Source of the DNA: Shuttleworthella satelles DSM 14600
GTDB taxonomy: Bacteria > Bacillota > Clostridia > Lachnospirales > Lachnospiraceae
NCBI RefSeq assembly: GCF_000160115.1
Contig: NZ_GG665866.1
Coordinates: 1,166,825 to 1,230,824, forward strand
DNA: 64,000 nt
Reading direction: 5' to 3'
The notes below the pieces were generated by a model, which saw nothing but the letters and a program-made list of their open reading frames with translations, made no database searches and was not told the origin of the DNA. The translations under genes and the position numbers were made by a program. This document shows, piece by piece, positions 16,861 through 25,842 of the stretch (positions are counted from its first letter, which is position 1; the number at the start of each line of letters is the position of its first letter).

Positions 16861-16895
16861 TTCTTCTGGGTTGGGCTGTTCATTGATTGAACAAA

Positions 16896-16967
16896 CAGTT
16901 CCTAGCGGAATCGAACCGCTGTTTTCGCCGTGAGAGGGCGACGTCTTAACCGCTTGACCAAGGAACC
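16896..16967 (-). tRNA. tRNA-Glu (anticodon CTC), downstream copy
   Basis: The minus strand folds as a cloverleaf: acceptor GGTTCCT with AGGAACT, anticodon stem TCGCC/GGCGA around loop CTCTCAC (anticodon CTC), and T-arm GCGGTTCGATTCCGC. The discriminator is G; CCA is not encoded. Its sequence matches the copy at 16997-17068 across the tRNA body. Confidence 0.95.
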
Positions 16968-16996
16968 CTATGAATTGCAGGTGTTCATGACACCAG

Positions 16997-17068
16997 TAGT
17001 TCCTAGCGGAATCGAACCGCTGTTTTCGCCGTGAGAGGGCGACGTCTTAACCGCTTGACCAAGGAACC
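16997..17068 (-). tRNA. tRNA-Glu (anticodon CTC), promoter-proximal copy
   Basis: Same cloverleaf and CTC anticodon as the neighbouring copy, but with A at the discriminator position. The two are 29 bp apart; the spacer contains a GGTGT/ACACC hairpin. It is transcribed first from the promoter at 17104-17132. Confidence 0.95.
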
Positions 17069-17071
17069 GGA

Positions 17072-17103
17072 TTCATTGTTGTCACAAGAGAGACAACAAT
17101 GAA
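17072..17103. promoter_or_regulatory. Perfect 12 bp inverted repeat over the tRNA start site
   Basis: TTCATTGTTGTC (17072-17083) and its exact complement GACAACAATGAA (17092-17103) are separated by 8 bp. It lies between the -10 element and the first tRNA, across the expected start site, so it could be a repressor operator or a hairpin in the tRNA leader. No U-tract follows, which argues against a terminator. Confidence 0.7.
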
Positions 17104-17132
17104 ATGATACATGAGCTGCGCGCTCAATGCAA
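17104..17132 (-). promoter_or_regulatory. Promoter of the tRNA-Glu pair
   Basis: Minus-strand TTGCAT (17127-17132), 17 bp spacer and TATCAT (17104-17109), placed about 36 bp upstream of the first tRNA. Confidence 0.75.
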
Positions 17133-17153
17133 GTCTTTTTGTTTGAAAATTTA

Positions 17154-18170
17154 TCAATCTTCGTAGCCGTTCGGATTGGACTTCTGCCAGTTCCATGAAT
17201 CAGCGCACATCTCCTTGATTCCGTACCTGGCCTCCCAGCCCAGCTCTCTTTTGGCCTTTTCCGCAGAGGAGTAGCAGGTGGCAATATCACCGGCACGACG
17301 GGGCTTGATCGAGTAGGGAATATGAATCCCGGTAGCCTCTTCGAAATTGTGGACAATATCGAGAACCGAATAGCCAATGCCTGTACCCAGGTTATAGATG
17401 GACAGGCCGCTCTTCTCCTCCAGCTTCTTAATCGCCGCTACATGTCCGCTTGCCAGATCGCAGACATGGATATAATCCCTCACCCCGGTACCGTCAGGCG
17501 TATCGTAGTCATTTCCAAAGACACCCAGCTCCTTGAGCTTGCCGACAGCAACCTGGGTGATATAGGGCATAAGGTTATTGGGAATGCCGTTGGGATTCTC
17601 TCCGATACGGCCGGACTTGTGAGCCCCGATGGGGTTGAAATAGCGGAGCAGAACCACATTCCATTCCGGGTCCGCCGTGTGCAGGTCGGTCAGAATCTGT
17701 TCCAGCATCCACTTGGTCCAGCCATAGGGATTGGTGCAGGTTCCCTTGGGGCAGTCCTCTGTAATGGGAATCTGTGCCGGATTCCCGTAGACCGTTGCCG
17801 ACGAGGAGAAAATGATGCTCTTGCAGCCGTGCTGACGCATGACGTCAAAGAGAACCAGGGAACCGGAAATATTATTCTCATAGTACTCCCAGGGCTTGGC
17901 GACAGACTCACCGACTGCTTTTAAGCCGGCGAAATGGATAACCGAGTCAATCTTCTGCTCCTCAAAGAGCTTGTTTAGGCAGTCGCGATCTCTGATATCC
18001 CCTTTGTAAAAGGTGACCTTCTTGCCTGACAACTCCTCGATCCGGTCCACAACCTTTGGACTGGCGTTGACCAGATTATCTAAGATCACAACCTCATATC
18101 CGTTCTCCAAAAGCTCCACACAGGTATGACTTCCGATATAGCCGGCACCACCGGTAACTAAAATTGCCAT
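17154..18170 (-). CDS. galE: UDP-glucose 4-epimerase
   Basis: Interconverts UDP-glucose and UDP-galactose with bound NAD. The 338-residue protein begins [16 protein letters not shown] (Rossmann GxxGxxG), with [13 protein letters not shown] and the catalytic YGWTK (Tyr-X3-Lys), and ends with the usual C-terminal substrate domain. ATG 18170 follows GAGGAGGATAAAG; the frame extends to 18185 but without a better site. It is a single gene, separated from rplT by a terminator and followed 22 bp later by the tRNA promoter. Confidence 0.96.
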   Translation of the reverse strand: MAILVTGGAGYIGSHTCVELLENGYEVVILDNLVNASPKVVDRIEELSGKKVTFYKGDIRDRDCLNKLFEEQKIDSVIHFAGLKAVGESVAKPWEYYENNISGSLVLFDVMRQHGCKSIIFSSSATVYGNPAQIPITEDCPKGTCTNPYGWTKWMLEQILTDLHTADPEWNVVLLRYFNPIGAHKSGRIGENPNGIPNNLMPYITQVAVGKLKELGVFGNDYDTPDGTGVRDYIHVCDLASGHVAAIKKLEEKSGLSIYNLGTGIGYSVLDIVHNFEEATGIHIPYSIKPRRAGDIATCYSSAEKAKRELGWEARYGIKEMCADSWNWQKSNPNGYED

Positions 18171-18280
18171 CTTTATCCTCCTCATTGTCTGCAGAACAAC
18201 ATTCCGACACCGCCGCCTTTTTGCCCTTGAACTAATAAGCAGAGAAGAGGCAAATGCCTTCCGTCTCGGAAACTGCGCTT

Positions 18281-18289
18281 ATTTTATCA
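18281..18289 (-). promoter_or_regulatory. Possible galE promoter (extended -10)
   Basis: Minus-strand TGATAAAAT is an extended -10 about 110 bp upstream of galE. No good -35 lies 17 bp away. The 301 bp gap 18171-18471 otherwise holds only the rplT terminator. Confidence 0.4.
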
Positions 18290-18408
18290 CAATACAACCG
18301 GACAATCGAATATCAACGCCTCGCACCTGCAAATTGAAATTTTGATGACATGTAATACGCAAGAATTTATAGATGAAATCATTCACGAAAGAGCTTTATT
18401 TCATAAAC

Positions 18409-18442
18409 AAAAAAGAGAGACAGCCTGATCAGGATATCTCTC
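18409..18442 (-). terminator. Intrinsic terminator of infC-rpmI-rplT
   Basis: On the minus strand GAGAGA/TCTCTC encloses the palindrome CCTGATCAGG, followed by TTTTTTG. It sits 30 bp after the rplT stop. Confidence 0.92.
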
Positions 18443-18471
18443 AAAAACATAGAAAACAGGTTAAAAAGGCC

Positions 18472-18828
18472 TCACTTAATCTCAGCCTTTGCGGTCTCGA
18501 CCAGAGAGGCAAAGCCCTCCGCGTCATTAACTGCCATCTCGGCCAGCATCTTGCGGTTCAGGTCGATGCCGGCACTCTTGAGACCGAACATGAACTTGCT
18601 GTAGGACAGACCGTTGAGACGCGCTGCCGCGTTGATACGGGCAATCCAGATACGGCGGAACTGGCCCTTGCGCTGACGGCGGCCTGCGTATGCAGAAGCC
18701 AGCGCGCGCATCACGGACTGCTTAGCCACGCGATACTGCTTGGAACGCGCTCCTCTGTAGCCCTTAGCCAGCTTTAATACTCGATTGTGCTTCTTCTTAG
18801 CGTTATATGCGCCCTTAATTCTTGCCAT
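18472..18828 (-). CDS. rplT: 50S ribosomal protein L20
   Basis: 118-residue L20, needed for early 50S assembly. The N-terminus [19 protein letters not shown] and [20 protein letters not shown] are typical; the protein is strongly basic. It is last in the infC-rpmI-rplT operon, 25 bp after rpmI. In Firmicutes L20 represses its own operon by binding the infC leader. Confidence 0.98.
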   Translation of the reverse strand: MARIKGAYNAKKKHNRVLKLAKGYRGARSKQYRVAKQSVMRALASAYAGRRQRKGQFRRIWIARINAAARLNGLSYSKFMFGLKSAGIDLNRKMLAEMAVNDAEGFASLVETAKAEIK

Positions 18829-18853
18829 CTTAATATCCTCCTGAGAATCTCAA

Positions 18854-19051
18854 TTACATGTAAGGTAAAATCTTCTTCAAGCTCTTGACGTTGCTTGCGT
18901 CGGTGATTGCAGACTGACGAAGATTTCTCTTACGCTTGGTGGTCTTCTTGGTCAGGATATGGCTCTTGAAAGCCTTGTTTCTCTTAAGCTTGCCGCTGCC
19001 GGTAGCTGTAAAGCGCTTGGCCGCTGCTCTCTTTGTCTTCATCTTTGGCAT
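18854..19051 (-). CDS. rpmI: 50S ribosomal protein L35
   Basis: 65-residue basic protein starting [20 protein letters not shown], with [20 protein letters not shown]: a normal L35. It lies between infC and rplT in the conserved order. Confidence 0.98.
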   Translation of the reverse strand: MPKMKTKRAAAKRFTATGSGKLKRNKAFKSHILTKKTTKRKRNLRQSAITDASNVKSLKKILPYM

Positions 19052-19066
19052 TATCTTGTCCTCCTG

Positions 19067-19579
19067 TTAATTCTTCTTGACTGCCAGCACCAGACTCATG
19101 CTTCTGCCTTCCATCTTAGGCGCCTTATCCACTGATGCGATATCCTCCAGACTCTCGGCGAACTCCTCGAGAATATGTCTGCTCGCAGAGACATGTGCCA
19201 TCTCGCGACCCCTGAAGCGCAGGGTGATCTTCACCTTGTTCCCCTTCTCGAGGAACTTGCGTGCAGCCTTGGTCTTGGTCATGAGATCATTGGAGTCGAT
19301 ATTCGGTGACATGCGAATCTCCTTGAGCTCAATCTGCTTCTGCTTGCGCTTGGCCTCCTTGGCCTTGCGGGCCATCTCGTAGCGGTACTTGCCGTAGTCG
19401 ATGATCTTGCAGACAGGCGGTTTCGCCTGAGGGGCTACCTTGACCAGGTCAAGCTTTGCCTCGTCGGCGAGCTTCTGCGCCTCGCGGGCAGACATGATAC
19501 CAAGCTGCTCTCCGTGAACTCCGATCAGACGAACCTCGCGGTCTCTGATCTGCCCATTGATCTGTAATTCGTTGCTAAT
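19067..19579 (-). CDS. infC: Translation initiation factor IF-3 (AUU start)
   Basis: Prevents early subunit joining and checks start codons. The protein is (M)SNELQINGQIRDREVRLIG onward, 170 residues, with both IF-3 domains and a final MSLVLAVKKN-type end. The start is assigned to ATT at 19577-19579: GGAGGTG lies exactly 5 bp upstream and family homology begins here. An in-frame ATG at 19642 lies beyond the leader terminator and has no such support. AUU starts in infC are a known autoregulatory feature, because IF-3 rejects non-standard codons. Confidence 0.95.
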   Translation of the reverse strand: MSNELQINGQIRDREVRLIGVHGEQLGIMSAREAQKLADEAKLDLVKVAPQAKPPVCKIIDYGKYRYEMARKAKEAKRKQKQIELKEIRMSPNIDSNDLMTKTKAARKFLEKGNKVKITLRFRGREMAHVSASRHILEEFAESLEDIASVDKAPKMEGRSMSLVLAVKKN

Positions 19580-19615
19580 GGTTACACCTCCGGGAACATA
19601 CCCAAATATTGCATG

Positions 19616-19644
19616 AAAAAAGTGGACAGGCAGACTATCCACTT
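19616..19644 (-). terminator. Attenuator hairpin in the infC leader
   Basis: A 10 bp minus-strand stem (AAGTGGATAG with CTGTCCACTT, loop TCTGC) followed by TTTTTT lies between the promoter at 19748-19777 and infC. Position and form fit the L20-controlled transcription attenuator known in Firmicute infC leaders. The upstream leader (about 19645-19741) has other GC-rich stems that could hold the L20 site. Confidence 0.82.
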
Positions 19645-19747
19645 ACAAGTCACAAAGATAAAAATCCTGTGAATATGCAACCGCAAGACGCCTGAAGCGG
19701 CGCTCGGGTGAGAGCGGATAACTCTGCTTTAATTTCACAACATGTGG

Positions 19748-19777
19748 ATGATACCACTGAAGCATCCACCCCGTCAA
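19748..19777 (-). promoter_or_regulatory. infC-rpmI-rplT promoter
   Basis: Minus-strand TTGACG (19772-19777), 18 bp spacer ending TGG, and TATCAT (19748-19753), an extended -10. It predicts a leader of about 160 nt. Two related CTCTGTTCGG segments lie just upstream, between this promoter and pheA. Confidence 0.8.
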
Positions 19778-19908
19778 GTCCCTGTGAAGGTCTCTGTTCG
19801 GAAGCACTGCGAAAGCCTCTGTTCGGGAGCTTTCGCCAAAATCTACACCGAAAAAACCACTTCCAGAACGCTTCTTCCTGAAGATCGAAGATCGCGGAGC
19901 TATCACTC

Positions 19909-21045
19909 CTAGAAGGTCCCCAGGATAAACATCTCCTCCGTCTCCTCCTTGAGACCCTGCAGGCAGTTCATAACAGCTTCTTCTCTTAGATTCCCCTCGA
20001 AATCGATGAAAAAAGTGTACTCCCATTTCTTTCCGCGCAGGGGTCGGGACTCGATCCGGGTCATAGACAGGCCATTAAAGATAAAATGCGAGAGAACCCG
20101 GTAGAGGGAGCCGGATTCATTGGGCAGGGAGAAGGCGATGCTGACATTTTTGGCGCCGGACGTATATTCCCGCTTGGGAGAGACCACAATAAAGCGGGTC
20201 TCATTGCCCTTGATATCCTGAATCGCCTGATCTAAGACGACCAGTCCATAGATCTGAGCATTGATGCTGCCCGCGATGGCTGCCTGCGACGGATCTTTAT
20301 CCTCCATCACCTTCTTCGCCGCCATGGCGGTGTTCTTGAGGGAATAGGCCTCAAAATCCGGATGAATATTGCGCAGGTAGCCCTCGCACTGGGCCAGAGC
20401 CTGGGGATGAGAGTAGACCCGTCTGATATCTGAAATCTTTGCCCCCGGCAGACCTAAAAGCGCGTGATCAATTCGGATGATCTGCTCTCCAACAATAACC
20501 GCCTGGTACTCCATCATCAGGTCATAATTTTCAGTGACAATCCCCGCCGTGGAATTCTCCACCGGAAGAACCGCGTAATCCGCCTCTCCATTGGAGATCG
20601 CCTCCATCGCGTCTCTCCAGGTCTCTACCGGTTCCATGGAGGCACAGCCCTCGCGAAAGAAGGCCTTGCAGGCCGCCTGCGAATATGCGCCCCGCACCCC
20701 CTGGTAGACTACCCTGGCACTGGGGAAGTCATAGTCTTCAATTTCGTAGAATCCCAGATCTTCCGACATGCCATGCTCTGCCAGAAGGCGGTACTGCTTT
20801 TTGCGGGAGACCGACATGATCTGTTCAAAGAGTTCTCGAACCCCCTGCCGCAGGAAGGCGTCATCTGTCATAGCTTCCAGCCGGGTCAGCTTCTCCTCTT
20901 CTCTTCTCTTGTCCAACACCGGACGATGATTGGCGATCTTGTACTCTGCCACATCCCCGGAAATCGCCAGACGCTCCTCATAGAGCTCTGCAATTCTGGC
21001 GTCAATCTCATCAATTCTTCTGCGCGACTCTGCTAAATCCTTCAT
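19909..21045 (-). CDS. pheA: Bifunctional chorismate mutase / prephenate dehydratase
   Basis: Makes phenylpyruvate from chorismate. The N-terminal chorismate mutase is ESRRRIDEIDARIAELYEER onward (about residues 5-90). The prephenate dehydratase domain has VVYQGVRGAYSQAA, YAVLPVENSTAGIV and RFIVVSPKREY. The ACT regulatory domain follows, with NESGSLYRVL and the phenylalanine-binding ESRPLRGKKWEY. ATG 21045 is chosen because AAGGATGG is 5 bp upstream and the domain starts at once; the open frame extends to 21222 without homology. Confidence 0.93.
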   Translation of the reverse strand: MKDLAESRRRIDEIDARIAELYEERLAISGDVAEYKIANHRPVLDKRREEEKLTRLEAMTDDAFLRQGVRELFEQIMSVSRKKQYRLLAEHGMSEDLGFYEIEDYDFPSARVVYQGVRGAYSQAACKAFFREGCASMEPVETWRDAMEAISNGEADYAVLPVENSTAGIVTENYDLMMEYQAVIVGEQIIRIDHALLGLPGAKISDIRRVYSHPQALAQCEGYLRNIHPDFEAYSLKNTAMAAKKVMEDKDPSQAAIAGSINAQIYGLVVLDQAIQDIKGNETRFIVVSPKREYTSGAKNVSIAFSLPNESGSLYRVLSHFIFNGLSMTRIESRPLRGKKWEYTFFIDFEGNLREEAVMNCLQGLKEETEEMFILGTF

Positions 21046-21084
21046 TCCATCCATCCTTATTCTATCAATTCTCATTTCCCGCCT

Positions 21085-21134
21085 GCCCGGCGAAGGGAAA
21101 ATACTTACAGCCCGGCGAAGGGAAAATGCCCCCT
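21085..21134. repeat. 25 bp direct repeat between polC and pheA
   Basis: GCCCGGCGAAGGGAAAAT starts at 21085 and 21110. Two copies fill part of the 184 bp gap upstream of pheA. Confidence 0.85.
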
Positions 21135-21228
21135 GCCAAACCGGCATTATTCTGTCACAAGCCGATCCTGCCACCGGCAGATCACGCCTGACAGGATGGC
21201 GCAAATTTCCCTGACCATCCAAGAGTCC

Positions 21229-24200
21229 CTAGGCAAAGTCAAAAATGGAGAGCTGGTTGCTCTTTGGCATATCCCCGGTCAGCCCCAGTTCATTTAACTT
21301 ATCGGCAATGGTCTGGGAGAGCTTGCCGCGCTCCTTGAGATCATCCATGGAGAGGAATTTCCCCTGGGCAGCCGCAATCGCCAGCGTCTCAGCCGCCTTA
21401 TCTCCCATGCCGTCGATGGAGGCAAAGGGCGGGAGCAGCTTTCCGTCAACAATTTTAAAATAGCGGGCGTCCGACTGGTAGAGATCCAGAGGCAGAAACT
21501 CATATCCCCTGACGTACATCTCCTGCACAATGCGCATGTCCCGGTAGGTGTCCTGTTCCTTGTTGGACAGCTGATCCCTGCGCTTGTCGTACTCCGCCAG
21601 TATGGTCTCCAGATAATTCCTCCCCCGGCACATGATCTCGTAGGAGAAGGCAGTTGCCCGGATGGAGAAGAAAGCGGCGTAGTAGGCCAGAGGGTAGTAG
21701 ACCTTGCAGTAGGCCACGCGCCAGGCCATCATGACATAGGCAGCCGCGTGGGCCTTAGGGAACATATACTTGATCTTCTCACAGGAGCCGATGTACCAGT
21801 CAGGCACCCCGTGCTCCTTCATATCCGCCGTCCATTTCGCCCAGTCGTCGGCCACTTTCCCCTTGGCCACCAGGCCCTTTCTGACCCGCTCCATGATGGT
21901 AAAGCTCTCCTCAGAGTCCATTCCCTGATTGATCAGGTAGACCATAATATCGTCCCGGCAGCAGATCGCTGTGGAAATAGTAGCAATTCCCTGCTGGATC
22001 AGATCCTTGGCGTTGCCCAGCCAGACATCCGTTCCGTGGGACAGACCGGAGATACGGATCAGATCCGAGAACTCCTTTGGCTTGGCGTCCCTGAGCATCC
22101 CCATGGCAAAGTCTGTTCCGAATTCCGGGATTCCAAGCGTCCCCATAGAGGTCCCGCCCCAGAGCTGATCCCCCTCCGGGATCCCGAGGCTGTCCGTTCC
22201 CATGAAGAGTCCCATAACTGCCTTGTCATCCAGGGGAATATCTGTGGCGCGCAGGCCTGTCAGATCCTCCAGCTTGCGGATCATGGTGGGATCATCATGT
22301 CCCAGGATATCCAGCTTGAGCAGGTTCCCGTCGATCTTATGATAATCAAAATGGGTCGTGATGATATCGGATGTCATATCGTCCGCCGGATGCTGTACCG
22401 GTGTAAAGGAGTTGATCTCCTCTCCCACAGGCAATACGACAATGCCGCCGGGATGCTGTCCCGTGGTGCGGCGAATCCCCACACAGCCCTGGACAATGCG
22501 GTCGATTTCACAGCTCCGCTTATGGATTCCCCGCTCCTCATAGTAGTTCTTAATATATCCGTAGGCCGTCTTGTCCGCCAGCGTTCCGATGGTTCCGGCC
22601 TTGAAGGTCTGGCCCTCGCCGAAAATGACCTCTGTGTACTTGTGGGCCTTGGCCTGATATTCTCCGGAGAAATTGAGGTCGATATCCGGCTCCTTATTGC
22701 CCTTAAAGCCCAGGAAGGTCTCAAAGGGAATGTCAAAGCCCAGCTTCATCAGATCAGCCCCGCAGCGCGGGCATTTGCGGTCAGGCATATCGCAGCCGGA
22801 CCGGCCGGCAAAGGCCTTGACCTGGTCTGAATCGAAGTCGACGAACTTGCAGTCCGGGCAGAGATAGTGAGCCTGCAGAGAGTTTACCTCTGTGATCCCG
22901 GCCAGATAAGCGGCAAAAGAGGACCCGACAGAGCCCCTCGACCCCACCAGATAACCGTCCTCATTGGACTTCCAGACCAGCTTCTGGGCGATGATGTACA
23001 TGACCGCATATCCGTTGCCGATAATGGAATTGAGTTCGCGTTCCATGCGCTCCTCGACGATGGCCGGAAGCTTTTTGCCATAGAGCTCATGCGCACGGTT
23101 GTGACAAATGGTCCGAAGCATCTGGTCTGAATTGGCAATCACCGGCGGGCACTTGTCCGGGCGGGTCGGATGAATCCGCTCACACATATCCGCGATCCGG
23201 TTGGTGTTGGTGATAACCACCTCTCTCGCCTTGTCCATCCCCAGGTAAGAGAACTCCTCGAGCATCTCCTCCGTCGTATGTAAAAAGAGAGGAGGCTGAT
23301 GATCCGCGTCCTTAAAGCCCTTTCCGACCTGAATGATCCGCCGGTAGATCTCGTCCTCCGGATTTAAGAAATGCACGTCGCCGGTGGCGCAGACCGGCTT
23401 GTGGAAGTCCTCTCCCAGCCGGACAATCCGACGGTTAAAATCTCTTAAATCCTCTTCGGTCTGAATATTGTCGTTATCCGCCTCTAAAAGGAAGCGGTTA
23501 TTCCCAATCGGCTGGATCTCCAGGTAATCATAGAAAGAGACAATCCTGGAGATTTCCTGCGGCGGTCTGCCGCCCTCCAGAGCCTGAAAGAGCTCCCCTG
23601 CCTCACAGGCGGAACCGATAATCAGCCCCTCCCGGTACTTCTCGACCAGACTCTTTGGGATCTTGGCCTGACGCTGGAAAAAGCGCAGGTGGGACAGGGA
23701 TGTCAGCTTGTAGAGGTTGATGCGGCCAATATCATTCCTGGCGATCAGGATACAGTGGTTGGCATGCATCTTTCGGATGACTTCATCAGACATCCTGGCA
23801 TTGGCATTGATATCAGACAGTTCGTTCATCCCTCTGTCTCTAAACATCTGGATGAATTTCTCGAAGATATGGGCGGTCGCCTCGGCGTCGTCCACAGCCC
23901 GATGGTGATGGCCCGGATCAATCTTCAAGGCCTTGGCCAGGGTGTTTAATTTCTGATTGTGCAAAGAGGGCATGAGATACCGCCCCATGGCAACCGTATC
24001 CATATAAGTCGCGGGCGCCTCAAGATGAAGGCGCAGACAGTTCTGGCGGATAAATCCCATATCAAAATCCGCGTTGTGGGCGACCATAATCGCCCCCTGG
24101 GAAAAGGCAAGGAAGTCCGGCAAGACCTCCTCGATCCCCGCCGATCCGATCACCATATCGTCTCGTATGGAGGTCAGCTCCGTGATCCGGAAGGGAATGG

Positions 24201-25827
24201 GGCGACCCGGGTTGACAAAGCTTGAGAAGCGATCAGTGATCCTCCCGCCTTCCATCCGTACAGCACCGATTTCGATGATGCGATCCTTCTCGGCGGAGAA
24301 GCCTGTCGTCTCAATATCAAAGACCACGAAGGAATCGTCCAGACTCTGCCCCGGCAGCCCGTCTGTGACCACCGTCTTGGTATCGTCGACCAGATAGGCC
24401 TCCATCCCGTAGATGACCTTGAAATCCGGATCCTTGCCAATTTCGTGATCGGCATCCGGGAACGCCTGAACCACTCCGTGATCCGTGATCGCCAGAGCCT
24501 TGTGCCCGAAATGTCTGGCCTGCCTGACGATGTCCTCCACCGCGGAGACTCCGTCCATATCGCTCATCTTGGTGTGGCAGTGGAGCTCGACACGCTTTGT
24601 GGCCGCATTGTCCGCGCGGATTGTCTGAAAGGATGGAATCGCCATGATCCCCTTGACATAGCCCATGGTCAGATCGTGATCGAATGTATCTAAAGAGGGC
24701 GTTCCCTTGATTTTAACGAAGGCTCCCTTGTGCAGTCCCTTTTCCAGCTCCTCCATATGGGCGTTTGCCACAAAGAGCTTGGTCACGATGCTGTCCGTGA
24801 AATCCGTCAGGGCGAAGCTGACAAGGGTCCGCTCGTTTCTGATCTCTCTGGTCTCAAAGGAAATGATCTGACCTCGAATACAGACCTCCCCCACGGCTCC
24901 CTGGATCTCGCTGATCGGCGTAACCTCATCATCGAAATCACGGCCATAGATCAGGTCTGCGTGCGAGGAGTATTTGAGGGGCCTGGGGCCTCTGAAGGAG
25001 GCGCTTCCTCTCTCCCCCTGCTTCCATGAGGGCTTGCCTCTGTCGGCAGATGAACCGCCGGCGGCAAAGTAGACGGACGTTCGTCCTCCTTCCTGCCTTT
25101 TCCCCGTCTCTCCCTGTCTCTTTGCGAAATCCGGACTCTGTCCCTTTTTCCCCATCTGCTTTTGCAGATGAGGCCGGTGCCCCAGGCCCAGATCCTCACT
25201 TGGCAGGCCCTGGGCCGCTTCTGCCGCCGCCTCTTTCTCCAGCATCTGCTTCTGACGCTCGACAATCTCTGTCACCCGGTTGGCGATCACCGCGTCCGTA
25301 TCCGCCCGATACTTACTTTTCTTTGCCTGCTTATAGGCAATGTCAATGAGCAGAGTCTGCCCGCATCTCTGACAGAAAATCTTGTCTAAAATATCATGGA
25401 TCTCCTCTTCTCTTCCCCGGGCTAAAACCGTATCCTCTAAGGTCAGCTCCAGGTGATCATCGCGGTCAAAGGTGAAATCAGCCTTTTTGATGATTCCATA
25501 GAGGATGGAACTGTAGTGCTCGATTTCCTCATAGATACTGTCCCGATAGGACGCGAAGAGATTTTTGGCGTTGTAGGCCTCAGACAGGTAAAAGCGCTCA
25601 ATGATGCGGACGTCGACCTGCTGCTCTTTAAAATACTGGCTGGCAATCGCCTTCTCCAGCTTCCAGATCCTGCGCTTGGGAATCAGATCCTGAAAGGACA
25701 GATAAATGCGCATGACGTCATGCTGTCGGTTTGTCGTCACCCGTTCAATCTGCGCGTTTTCCAGGAGCCCCGTCAGTCCGGCGCTCAATTTCAGATTGGA
25801 AAAAAGCTCCTGAAAAGCCTTAGCCAT
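21229..25827 (-). CDS. polC: DNA polymerase III alpha subunit, Gram-positive type
   Basis: Main replicative polymerase of Firmicutes with built-in proofreading, 1532 residues. In order: an N-terminal domain; a charged low-complexity stretch (about 200-280); an OB domain; the PHP domain (VELHCHTKMSDMDG near 412), split by the 3'-5' exonuclease (VVFDIETTGFS near 500); the polymerase core with GSRGSVGSSFAAYL; zinc-binding Cys pairs CPDCK and CPRCGAD near 988 and 1019; KEPDIDLNFSG; and a C-terminus ending NQLSIFDFA. It follows ispG by 15 bp. Confidence 0.98.
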   Translation of the reverse strand: MAKAFQELFSNLKLSAGLTGLLENAQIERVTTNRQHDVMRIYLSFQDLIPKRRIWKLEKAIASQYFKEQQVDVRIIERFYLSEAYNAKNLFASYRDSIYEEIEHYSSILYGIIKKADFTFDRDDHLELTLEDTVLARGREEEIHDILDKIFCQRCGQTLLIDIAYKQAKKSKYRADTDAVIANRVTEIVERQKQMLEKEAAAEAAQGLPSEDLGLGHRPHLQKQMGKKGQSPDFAKRQGETGKRQEGGRTSVYFAAGGSSADRGKPSWKQGERGSASFRGPRPLKYSSHADLIYGRDFDDEVTPISEIQGAVGEVCIRGQIISFETREIRNERTLVSFALTDFTDSIVTKLFVANAHMEELEKGLHKGAFVKIKGTPSLDTFDHDLTMGYVKGIMAIPSFQTIRADNAATKRVELHCHTKMSDMDGVSAVEDIVRQARHFGHKALAITDHGVVQAFPDADHEIGKDPDFKVIYGMEAYLVDDTKTVVTDGLPGQSLDDSFVVFDIETTGFSAEKDRIIEIGAVRMEGGRITDRFSSFVNPGRPIPFRITELTSIRDDMVIGSAGIEEVLPDFLAFSQGAIMVAHNADFDMGFIRQNCLRLHLEAPATYMDTVAMGRYLMPSLHNQKLNTLAKALKIDPGHHHRAVDDAEATAHIFEKFIQMFRDRGMNELSDINANARMSDEVIRKMHANHCILIARNDIGRINLYKLTSLSHLRFFQRQAKIPKSLVEKYREGLIIGSACEAGELFQALEGGRPPQEISRIVSFYDYLEIQPIGNNRFLLEADNDNIQTEEDLRDFNRRIVRLGEDFHKPVCATGDVHFLNPEDEIYRRIIQVGKGFKDADHQPPLFLHTTEEMLEEFSYLGMDKAREVVITNTNRIADMCERIHPTRPDKCPPVIANSDQMLRTICHNRAHELYGKKLPAIVEERMERELNSIIGNGYAVMYIIAQKLVWKSNEDGYLVGSRGSVGSSFAAYLAGITEVNSLQAHYLCPDCKFVDFDSDQVKAFAGRSGCDMPDRKCPRCGADLMKLGFDIPFETFLGFKGNKEPDIDLNFSGEYQAKAHKYTEVIFGEGQTFKAGTIGTLADKTAYGYIKNYYEERGIHKRSCEIDRIVQGCVGIRRTTGQHPGGIVVLPVGEEINSFTPVQHPADDMTSDIITTHFDYHKIDGNLLKLDILGHDDPTMIRKLEDLTGLRATDIPLDDKAVMGLFMGTDSLGIPEGDQLWGGTSMGTLGIPEFGTDFAMGMLRDAKPKEFSDLIRISGLSHGTDVWLGNAKDLIQQGIATISTAICCRDDIMVYLINQGMDSEESFTIMERVRKGLVAKGKVADDWAKWTADMKEHGVPDWYIGSCEKIKYMFPKAHAAAYVMMAWRVAYCKVYYPLAYYAAFFSIRATAFSYEIMCRGRNYLETILAEYDKRRDQLSNKEQDTYRDMRIVQEMYVRGYEFLPLDLYQSDARYFKIVDGKLLPPFASIDGMGDKAAETLAIAAAQGKFLSMDDLKERGKLSQTIADKLNELGLTGDMPKSNQLSIFDFA

Positions 25828-25842
25828 TGTCTGCCTCTTATC

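Noticed and set aside
17072-17103. 12 bp inverted repeat as a galE terminator
   Set aside because: No U-tract follows on either strand and it lies between a good promoter and the tRNA genes.
19642-19642. Upstream ATG start for infC
   Set aside because: It falls within the attenuator hairpin and adds residues outside the family; the ATT with GGAGGTG is better supported.
21748-22830. 360-codon open frame on the plus strand inside polC
   Set aside because: Fully antisense to conserved polC core; His/Asp-rich composition is the mirror of the coding strand; no binding site or family match.
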